A stretch of DNA of 32,837 nucleotides. Source: JBBREP01 sp036501845. GTDB taxonomy: Bacteria > Actinomycetota > Acidimicrobiia > IMCC26256 > PALSA-610. Numbering within the stretch: position 1 is the stretch's first letter; each line of letters starts with the position of its first letter. This document shows positions 16,914 through 32,837 of this stretch, one piece after another. Location of the stretch: positions 1 to 32,837 of the forward strand of contig DASXZO010000025.1 of assembly GCA_036501845.1 (NCBI GenBank). The letters run 5' to 3'. A model generated the notes under the pieces. That model had not been told where the DNA came from, did not search any database, and saw nothing but the letters and a program-made list of their open reading frames with translations. Both the position numbers and the translations under genes were made by a program.

Positions 16914-18638
16914 TCATCGCTTCGCGGGCTCGCCCGTCGACGGGTTCAGCACGAGCGTGCCGATGCTCTGCGCGTGCGCGAAGTTGAACAGGTTGTTCAG
17001 TGATCCGGCGACGTTGGCGGCCGAACCGGGGATCTGGCCGAGCGACCAGTTGCTCGAGATGAACTTCGTGATCGACGACTGGTCGGTGAGCGTGTGGCTC
17101 ACGAAGTTCGTCTTGGCAAACGGCGACACCACGAGCAGCGGTAGGCGCGGCCCGTAGCCACAACGACCCTGCTCGAACCCGAGGTAGCTGGTGCCGGTGC
17201 CGCACTGGTTCGTGCCGGTGAGCGTGTCGGCCGCGGTCTGCGACGGGTTCGTCACGCCGCTGTACGCGTGGTCGTAGAAGCCATCCGAGTCGTCGTAGGC
17301 GATCACCACTGCGGTCGACCGCCACGTGGGCAGCTGCTCGAGCTTGTTGATCTCGTTCACCACGAACTGCTGCTCGTCGATCGGGTCGGAGTAGTCGGCG
17401 TGACCGTCCTGGTAGGCGGGGGCCTTGAGGAAGCTCACGGCCGGCAGGTCGGTCGCCGGCAACGAACCCTTGTGGATCGCGGCCACCAGCGCGTCGAAGT
17501 CGCTCATGTCGTACTGGTGGTTCGCGGTGTTGAACTCACCCGGCGTCGCAGTGTCCACGCCGATCGTCGACAGTGACTTCGGTGCGAGGTGGTGAGGGTT
17601 CGCGGTGGACGCGTAGTACTGGAACGGCTCGTGGTGCGGCACGTAGTCGGCCTTGGTGCCGTACTGACCGGTGCCGCCAACCGCCACGCCCACGTTGTGA
17701 ATCGCACCGCACTGTGCGCGTGGCGACTGGGTGAGCTGGTTGTAGTTCGACGCCGTGCTCGCTGCACCCGTGTACTTCACGGTGGGCGAGAAACCGCCTT
17801 CGAACCAACCCCAGCTGAGGTTGGCCGCGTTGAGGAGGTCGCCGATGTTGCGGCCGTTGAGCGCCACCGCGTCGCGGCTGCTGCAGTCGTCGTAGTACGG
17901 CTGCGCGTCGCCAATGAGCGAGTAGCCGCCCGTTCCGTCGGCCGCGGCGTCGTCGCTCACGGTCGCCGGAGCCACCGGCAGTGCACCGCGCACCGAATGC
18001 GAAGGGTCGATGCCGCCGGTGTCACCCGACACGAGGTTGATCGCACCCGGCGCCGACGGCCCGAACGTGGTGCCGTAGGAGTTGTCGTTCATCGCGAAGC
18101 CCTGCGCGTAGTTCCACAGCGCGCTCACGGTGTTGCCGTCGTAGTAGTTCATGACGTCGCTGGCCTGGCACGCCTGACCGGTGGGCGACACACCTGATGC
18201 GGTGCCGACGGCGGCCGGGAACTGGTCCATCTTGCCGTTGTCCATCGCCGTCTGCTCGGGCGTGTAGTCGTGGTTCTGGTCGCACGTGAGCACGTCGCTC
18301 ACGTTGGCGGGGTTGAGCCGGCGCGGGTTGACGCCGTTCGGGTTCGCGGTGAGCAGCGCGGTGCTGAGTCCGTTCACCTTGGGTGTGTTCGCCTTGGCGT
18401 GAAACGCCTTGCCGCTCGTGTTCGTGGCCTTCGGGTACGTGCCGAAGTAGTGGTCGAACGAGACGTTCTCGCCGAAGATCACCACGAGGTGCTTGATCGG
18501 CGTGCTGTTGGTGTGCGTCGCCTGCGGTCTTGGTGTGTCCTGGCCCGTCGCACTCGTGATGTTGCTCACCGCCGCCGCTCCGATGGCGACCGCGGCGATT
18601 CCAGCGAGCACCGCGACGGTCCGCGTCTTGCGTGTCAT
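16914..18638 (-). CDS. Secreted phosphoesterase (phospholipase C / acid phosphatase AcpA family)
   Basis: This 574-residue exported hydrolase belongs to the alkaline-phosphatase-like phosphoesterase family (PF04185), which contains phospholipases C and AcpA acid phosphatases. Residues 1-25 are a signal peptide (RKTR then a hydrophobic core); there is no twin-arginine motif, unlike many bacterial phospholipases C. IKHLVVIFGENVSFDHYFGTYP (48-69) holds the metal-binding Glu57-Asn58, with Val where ENRSFD usually has Arg. DQNHDY, YDGNTVSALWNYAQ and VVIAYDDSDGFYDHA (near residue 445, paired Asp) follow, then GYGPRLPLLVVSPFAK. ATG 18638 was chosen because AGAAAGGG lies 6 bases upstream and the signal peptide begins there. 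It heads the run with efeO and efeB. It could release phosphate from esters or iron-phosphate complexes; substrate unknown. Confidence 0.9.
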   Translation of the reverse strand: MTRKTRTVAVLAGIAAVAIGAAAVSNITSATGQDTPRPQATHTNSTPIKHLVVIFGENVSFDHYFGTYPKATNTSGKAFHAKANTPKVNGLSTALLTANPNGVNPRRLNPANVSDVLTCDQNHDYTPEQTAMDNGKMDQFPAAVGTASGVSPTGQACQASDVMNYYDGNTVSALWNYAQGFAMNDNSYGTTFGPSAPGAINLVSGDTGGIDPSHSVRGALPVAPATVSDDAAADGTGGYSLIGDAQPYYDDCSSRDAVALNGRNIGDLLNAANLSWGWFEGGFSPTVKYTGAASTASNYNQLTQSPRAQCGAIHNVGVAVGGTGQYGTKADYVPHHEPFQYYASTANPHHLAPKSLSTIGVDTATPGEFNTANHQYDMSDFDALVAAIHKGSLPATDLPAVSFLKAPAYQDGHADYSDPIDEQQFVVNEINKLEQLPTWRSTAVVIAYDDSDGFYDHAYSGVTNPSQTAADTLTGTNQCGTGTSYLGFEQGRCGYGPRLPLLVVSPFAKTNFVSHTLTDQSSITKFISSNWSLGQIPGSAANVAGSLNNLFNFAHAQSIGTLVLNPSTGEPAKR

Positions 18639-19003
18639 GCGCAGCCCTTTCTGCGTTGATGAAGACCCAGTTCCGAAACCGGCCTCCGCGCCCCGGGCAC
18701 GCGCGGGCCGTTCCGCATCTGTGTCGAGCATCAGGGATGGCAGGGCGCGCCACAAACGAAGGCTTCGTGAACCGTTGGTGGCGATGTCGACGATCAGGTG
18801 GCGCGAGGTGAACTTCGGGCGGCGCCGGCCGCCGAGGCCCTGGCGGCGCGGTCCTGCGCCGTGCCGATCTCGGCGAACGTGGTCAACGACAGTGACGCGT
18901 TTACGTTCTTCACGCCGTCGCCGCATGGGCTCGCACTCGCACGCACCACTGATGTGATCGTGGGTGTCGCGGGCGCGCCTCTCGGCGCACAGTCGGCGCG
19001 TGC
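18639..19003. other. Gene-less stretch upstream of the phosphoesterase
   Basis: No convincing gene is seen. The open minus-strand frame extending the phosphoesterase upstream is Arg-rich and lacks family similarity. An almost perfect palindrome, ACGAAGGCTTCGT, lies at 18757-18769. Next to it, reading toward the phosphoesterase, is GGTTCACGAAG, faintly like an actinobacterial PHO-box half. Promoters for the phosphoesterase (minus) and rplJ (plus) should lie within or next to this region. Confidence 0.5.
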
Positions 19004-19009
19004 TACATT
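19004..19009 (+). promoter_or_regulatory. Possible -10 element of the rplJL promoter
   Basis: TACATT matches the -10 consensus at four of six positions and would start a leader of about 160 bases ahead of rplJ. No good -35 lies 16-18 bases upstream, which is common in GC-rich Actinomycetota. Confidence 0.35.
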
Positions 19010-19015
19010 CGGCGC

Positions 19016-19146
19016 CCGCTACACCCACCGAAGACCTCCGGTCGCTTGCGGTAATGGGGCCCGACCCAGTCGGTTCCCCGCCGGACGAGGTGCAACTTCC
19101 ACGAGCTTGCTCACGGGACGCGCCTTGCTTTGGTGCGTCCCGTTTT
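19016..19146 (+). ncRNA. Probable ribosomal protein L10 leader
   Basis: The long untranslated stretch before rplJ contains several short stems, including GACCTCCGGTC near 19039-19049. It ends in an 11-bp hairpin (19114-19124 with 19132-19142, one G-U pair) followed by TTTT. Position, length and the terminal hairpin fit the L10 leader (Rfam family), an mRNA element bound by the L10-L12 complex for feedback control. I cannot verify its internal kink-turn from sequence alone. Confidence 0.5.
19114..19146 (+). terminator. Attenuator-like hairpin before rplJ
   Basis: CGGGACGCGCC pairs over 11 bp with GGTGCGTCCCG around TTGCTTT, followed by four T. It ends 31 bases before the rplJ start, so it would act as an attenuator within the leader, not as an upstream gene's terminator. 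Confidence 0.6.
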
Positions 19147-19177
19147 CGCGTCTCGAAGCCGTTCAGGGGAGCCGACC

Positions 19178-19912
19178 TTGGCGCTCAAAGCCGACCCGAC
19201 CACAGAGCAGGTGGCCAAGAAGGCCGCGGTGATCGACGAGATCAGCGCCAAGCTGCGCGAGGCCGATGCCGCAGTGCTCACCGAGTATCGCGGGCTCACC
19301 GTCACCCAGATCGCCGAGTTGCGGGCGGCGCTGCGCCCCACCGGCACCGAGTACAAGATCTACAAGAACACCTTGGTGCGCCGGGCCGCCACCGACGCCG
19401 GCTTCGGCGATCAGCTCGACACGCTGCTCGTTGGGCCCGTAGCCGTTGCCTTCGTGAAGGGCGACGCGGCAGGTGCGGCGAAGGCGCTGCGCGACTTCGC
19501 CCGAGCCACGCCCGCGCTCGTGTTGAAGGGCGGTGTGCTGGGCGAGCGCTCGCTCTCCACCGGCGACGTCGACGCGCTGGCCGAGCTGCCGCCTCGCGAC
19601 CAGCTGCTGTCGCAGATCGCGGGCCTGTTCCAGGCCCCGCTGGCGCAGACCGCGAGCGTGCTCGAGGCCCTGCTCCGCGACACGGTGGGCCTGGTCAGCG
19701 CCCTCATCGACAAGCATCCCGAGGAGGCGGCTGCGTCCAGTGCGGATGCCGCTGTCCCTGGTACAGCAGCCGGATCCGACCGTAGTGAGGGCGGCGCTCC
19801 CGAGACCGCTGAGCCCGAGACCGCAACACCCGAGGCCGAGGAGTCAGCGGCGCCCAGCGCCGACACCCCGAAAGCTGCCCCCGAAACCGCTTCAACCGAG
19901 GAAGAAGGCTGA
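19178..19912 (+). CDS. rplJ: 50S ribosomal protein L10 with acidic C-terminal extension
   Basis: L10 anchors L7/L12 dimers to the ribosomal stalk. The 244-residue product has the normal core: ADAAVLTEYRGLTVTQIAELRAAL, YKIYKNTLVRRAATDAG and LLVGPVAVAFVKGD, then the helix QTASVLEALLRDTVGLVSALIDKHPEE that holds L7/L12. Residues about 180-244 are a low-complexity Ala/Glu/Pro/Ser tail, making it 60-70 residues longer than typical L10. TTG 19178 was chosen because GGGGAG lies 6 bases upstream and the product then starts MALKADP. The possible in-frame start at 19130 lies in the leader hairpin. rplL follows after 5 bases. Confidence 0.95.
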   Translation: MALKADPTTEQVAKKAAVIDEISAKLREADAAVLTEYRGLTVTQIAELRAALRPTGTEYKIYKNTLVRRAATDAGFGDQLDTLLVGPVAVAFVKGDAAGAAKALRDFARATPALVLKGGVLGERSLSTGDVDALAELPPRDQLLSQIAGLFQAPLAQTASVLEALLRDTVGLVSALIDKHPEEAAASSADAAVPGTAAGSDRSEGGAPETAEPETATPEAEESAAPSADTPKAAPETASTEEEG

Positions 19913-19917
19913 TCGCC

Positions 19918-20307
19918 ATGGCGACGATGACCACCGAGGACCTGATCGAGGTCTTCAAGAGCATGACCGTGCTCGAGCTGAGCGAGTTCAAGAAGGCGTT
20001 CGAGGACGCCTTCGACGTGACGGCCGCGGCGCCGGTCGCGATGGCCGCCATGGCCCCGGCCGGCGGTGCCGGCGGTGGCGAGGCTGCCGAGGAGAAGGAC
20101 GAGTTCGACGTGGTGCTTCTGGCCGCGGGCGACAAGAAGATCCAGGTGATCAAGGTGGTGCGCGAGCTCACGAGCCTCGGCCTGAAGGAGGCCAAGGACC
20201 TCGTCGACTCGGCGCCCAAGCCCGTGCTCGAGCACGCCAACAAGGACGACGCCGACAAGGCCAAGGGCAAGCTCGAAGAGGCCGGCGCCTCAGTCGAGCT
20301 TCGCTAG
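19918..20307 (+). CDS. rplL: 50S ribosomal protein L7/L12
   Basis: This is the multicopy stalk protein that recruits and activates translational GTPases. The 129-residue product has the N-terminal dimerisation helices (TTEDLIEVFKSMTVLELSEFKKAFEDAFDV), a flexible Ala/Gly hinge (residues about 36-60) and the globular domain with EFDVVLLAAGDKKIQVIKVVRELTSLGLKEAKDLVDSAPKPV. It ends ASVELR. The ATG is 5 bases after the rplJ stop, with a GAGGAAGAAGG stretch upstream inside rplJ that can serve as its ribosome-binding site. Confidence 0.97.
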   Translation: MATMTTEDLIEVFKSMTVLELSEFKKAFEDAFDVTAAAPVAMAAMAPAGGAGGGEAAEEKDEFDVVLLAAGDKKIQVIKVVRELTSLGLKEAKDLVDSAPKPVLEHANKDDADKAKGKLEEAGASVELR

Positions 20308-20335
20308 GCGGCGAACTTCGGATGGGCCCTGGGGC

Positions 20336-20357
20336 CGCGAGCGCAGGCGAGCGGGGG
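20336..20357. repeat. 22-base intergenic repeat, copy 2
   Basis: Same sequence and orientation as 14352-14373. Here flanking CCGC and GCGG could form a short 4-bp stem around the central bases. Confidence 0.6.
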
Positions 20358-20398
20358 TAAAGATGCTTGCAAACGCTGGAGTTTTGCTCCCCATAGGC

Positions 20399-20427
20399 TT
20401 GCGCCCGGCGGTGAGTCGGCGTATGGT
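20399..20427 (+). promoter_or_regulatory. Candidate rpoBC promoter
   Basis: TTGCGC (20399-20404) and TATGGT (20422-20427) are separated by 17 bases. The -10 matches consensus at four of six positions, and the -35 has the TTG core. Transcription would start near 20434, just before the perfect hairpin at 20438-20459. Confidence 0.45.
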
Positions 20428-20437
20428 GCGGCGGTAG

Positions 20438-20459
20438 TCGCAGGCCGAAAGGCCTGCGA
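20438..20459 (+). promoter_or_regulatory. Perfect GAAA-tetraloop hairpin in the rpoB leader
   Basis: TCGCAGGCC (20438-20446) pairs perfectly with GGCCTGCGA (20451-20459) around GAAA. No T-run follows. It may stabilise the 5' end of the rpoBC mRNA or be a processing site separating it from rplJL; E. coli has an RNase III site in the same gap. Confidence 0.55.
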
Positions 20460-20694
20460 GCGCCGCTGTGCCTTTGCACGCGTAGCTGAGAGCCGCTAGG
20501 CTGTTCGGCAGCCGTGTCTCTCCGCCCGTCGCCGCCGCTCCATCCTTCTCTCCCGGCGCGCCCGAAAGCGTTTGGCGAACTCGCCTTCCAGCCTCCGACG
20601 CACCGGCCGCACCCGTTTGCGGACGCCGCATGTCGACGTGGCGGCGCAGCGATACGGCTTCCAACGCATTTCTCCCCGAAATGGAGTGACCCCC

Positions 20695-24168
<3,474 letters not shown>

Positions 24169-24210
24169 AAACACTTTGCTCCACACGCTTTCGCTGAAAA
24201 GAGAGTGTCA

Positions 24211-28449
<4,239 letters not shown>

Positions 28450-28458
28450 TTACGAGAC

Positions 28459-28490
28459 GGGCCGGTGGCGCTTGTGAGCTCCGCCGGCCC
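28459..28490 (+). terminator. Hairpin after rpoC
   Basis: GGGCCGGTGG (28459-28468) pairs over 10 bp, one of them G-U, with CCGCCGGCCC (28481-28490) around a 12-base loop, 9 bases after the rpoC stop. There is no T-run. It could still be a GC-type terminator or pause that partly separates rpoBC from the str operon. Confidence 0.5.
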
Positions 28491-28502
28491 GCCATGTAGC
28501 AT
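28472..28502 (+). promoter_or_regulatory. Candidate promoter for rpsL-rpsG-fusA-tuf
   Basis: TTGTGA (28472-28477) and TAGCAT (28497-28502) lie 19 bases apart. Each matches consensus at four of six positions, but the spacing is a little long. The -35 sits in the loop of the hairpin after rpoC. It would give a leader of about 120 bases before rpsL. Confidence 0.35.
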
Positions 28503-28628
28503 CCATCGGTCCCTCGGTGGGCCTTCGAGGAGTCGGCGGCGTCCAGAGCGCGACAGCCGAAGCCTGACGAGCCGCCGAATCCGACCATAGAGACGTCAAC
28601 ATTTGTTCCAACTGCAGTAAGGACACGC

Positions 28629-29000
<372 letters not shown>

Positions 29001-29004
29001 TCGC

Positions 29005-29475
29005 ATGCCGCGCAAAGGCCCGGCACCGCGCCGCGAGTTGATGCCCGACCCCATCTACCGGTCGGTTGTCGTGACGCAGGTGGTCAACAAGGTGATGGAG
29101 CGGGGCAAGCGCTCGCGTTCCGAGGCGATCGTGTACGCGGCGCTGCGTGAGATCGAGGCCAAGACGCAGCAGGAGCCCGTCACGGTGCTGAAGCGCGCGG
29201 TCGAGAACGTGCGCCCTGCCCTCGAGGTGAAGAGCCGCCGAGTCGGTGGCGCCACCTACCAGGTGCCGATGGAGGTGCGACCCCGCCGGGCCACCACCCT
29301 CGCGATCCGCTGGATCGTCGGTTTCTCCCGCCAGCGCCGGGAGCGCACCATGGCCGAGCGGCTCGCCGCCGAGCTCATGGACGCCAGCAACGGCATCGGT
29401 GCTTCGATCAAACGGCGGGAAGACCTGCAGAAGATGGCGGAATCCAACAAGGCTTTCGCGCATTTCCGCTGGTAA
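29005..29475 (+). CDS. rpsG: 30S ribosomal protein S7
   Basis: S7 nucleates assembly of the 30S head and is a common autoregulator of the str operon. The 156-residue product has the usual length. It has MPRKGPAPRRELMPDPIYRS at the start, then VNKVMERGKRSRSEAIVYAAL, ALEVKSRRVGGATYQVPMEVRP and RRATTLAIRWIV, and ends NKAFAHFRW. ATG 29005 lies 4 bases after the rpsL stop; GGGAGAAG at the rpsL end serves as ribosome-binding site. A 227-base gap separates it from fusA, longer than elsewhere in this operon. Confidence 0.97.
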   Translation: MPRKGPAPRRELMPDPIYRSVVVTQVVNKVMERGKRSRSEAIVYAALREIEAKTQQEPVTVLKRAVENVRPALEVKSRRVGGATYQVPMEVRPRRATTLAIRWIVGFSRQRRERTMAERLAAELMDASNGIGASIKRREDLQKMAESNKAFAHFRW

Positions 29476-29520
29476 AGCGCCGATCGGAACACGGAAACGG
29501 TACAAGACGTTCAGGTGAAC

Positions 29521-29568
29521 ATGATTCGAGCAGTGATGAGCAACATGGAGGCGGCGTTCCGGTACTGA
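29521..29568 (+). CDS. Very short possible ORF between rpsG and fusA
   Basis: ATG 29521 to TGA 29568 would give 15 residues, MIRAVMSNMEAAFRY, with AGGTG 3 bases upstream. It could be a leader peptide for fusA or only chance. I recognise no family. It is listed because it is the only ORF with a ribosome-binding site in the gap. Confidence 0.15.
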   Translation: MIRAVMSNMEAAFRY

Positions 29569-29605
29569 TAGTCCGAACACCGTGCGGCACCAACCGCGTA
29601 CCTCC

Positions 29606-29626
29606 GGCCGGGCTCTGCGCCCGGTC
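29606..29626 (+). promoter_or_regulatory. Hairpin in the fusA leader
   Basis: GGCCGGGC (29606-29613) pairs over 8 bp, one G-U, with GCCCGGTC (29619-29626) around TCTGC, about 75 bases before fusA. No T-run follows. It may be a pause, an attenuator or an S7-binding structure; the function is inferred from position only. Confidence 0.35.
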
Positions 29627-29702
29627 GTCGTCGTTTCGGCGTCATCGTTCTCGAACCACCGCCTGCACCACCGCCCAGACCGGGCAACACGAAGGACACG
29701 CA

Positions 29703-31787
<2,085 letters not shown>

Positions 31788-31806
31788 CCACTCGCTCTCG
31801 ACCCTA

Positions 31807-31812
31807 TTGACA
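31807..31812 (+). promoter_or_regulatory. Consensus -35 hexamer upstream of the second tuf
   Basis: TTGACA is a perfect -35 in the fusA-tuf gap. No good -10 lies 16-18 bases downstream; TAGACG is 12 bases away. A separate tuf promoter is known in several bacteria, but this one is incomplete. Confidence 0.25.
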
Positions 31813-31853
31813 ACCGACGCCTGGTAGACGCACGCCCGCAAGGAGAGAAACCG

Positions 31854-32837
<984 letters not shown>

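Larger units (their letters stand above)
20308..20694 (+). other. rplL-rpoB intergenic region
   Basis: No gene is seen in these 387 bases. They hold a 22-base repeat (20336-20357), a candidate promoter (20399-20427) and a perfect GAAA hairpin (20438-20459). The reading frame upstream of rpoB stays open from 20572, but its Arg/Ser/Pro-rich translation does not resemble RpoB. Confidence 0.55.

Noticed and set aside
18639..19028. Upstream extension of the phosphoesterase reading frame
   Set aside because: Arg-rich and dissimilar to the family; a signal peptide and ribosome-binding site place the start at 18638.
20572..20694. Longer RpoB N-terminus from TTG 20572
   Set aside because: No ribosome-binding site and no family similarity; GGAG precedes TTG 20695 at good spacing.

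Overview
The window looks like a chromosomal segment of a high-GC Gram-positive bacterium. Third codon positions are strongly G/C, and EF-Tu carries the HIDHGKTT P-loop variant that is common in Actinomycetota. The gene order tRNA-Thr, tRNA-Met, rpmG, tRNA-Trp, secE, nusG, rplK, rplA, rplJ, rplL, rpoB, rpoC, rpsL, rpsG, fusA, tuf also fits that phylum. An Acidimicrobiia-like member is my best guess, but it is inference only.

Layout. Positions 247-5643 encode a very large secreted protein: signal peptide, right-handed beta-helix, then twelve tandem Ig-like domains. It converges on a GNAT acetyltransferase (5649-6170, minus). From 6211 the housekeeping region begins: tRNA-Thr, tRNA-Met, a first tuf and rpmG. 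This is interrupted by an ECF sigma/anti-sigma pair (7949-8864) and a membrane acyltransferase (8883-10109, minus). It resumes with tRNA-Trp, secE, nusG, rplK and rplA. The normally close rplKA/rplJL pairs are separated by about 6.4 kb of minus-strand accessory genes: a Fic-domain protein (12754-14115), EfeB (14378-15640), EfeO (15645-16847) and a secreted phosphoesterase (16914-18638). Then come rplJ with an L10-leader-like 5' region, rplL, rpoB, rpoC, rpsL, rpsG, fusA and a second tuf cut by the window edge.

How the genes work together. Most plus-strand genes build the transcription and translation machinery: RNA polymerase beta and beta', NusG, ribosomal proteins L1, L7/L12, L10, L11, L33, S7 and S12, EF-G and two EF-Tu copies. 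SecE belongs to the Sec translocon. The minus-strand phosphoesterase-efeO-efeB run reads as one envelope-directed operon. It has the iron-handling EfeO and Tat-exported EfeB but no EfeU permease in view. The Fic gene behind it has a self-inhibition motif, a winged-helix tail and an AT-rich upstream region with a 19-bp inverted repeat.

I found no CRISPR array, insertion sequence, integrase or phage gene, and no clearly new multi-gene defence system. The points most worth a second look are the EfeOB-phosphoesterase unit without EfeU, the Fic module with its inverted repeat and nearby exact direct repeat, Arg at position 88 of S12, the L33 protein lacking one zinc-ligand Cys, similar hairpins in the leaders of tuf, the sigma gene and rpoB, and the uneven divergence between the two tuf genes.
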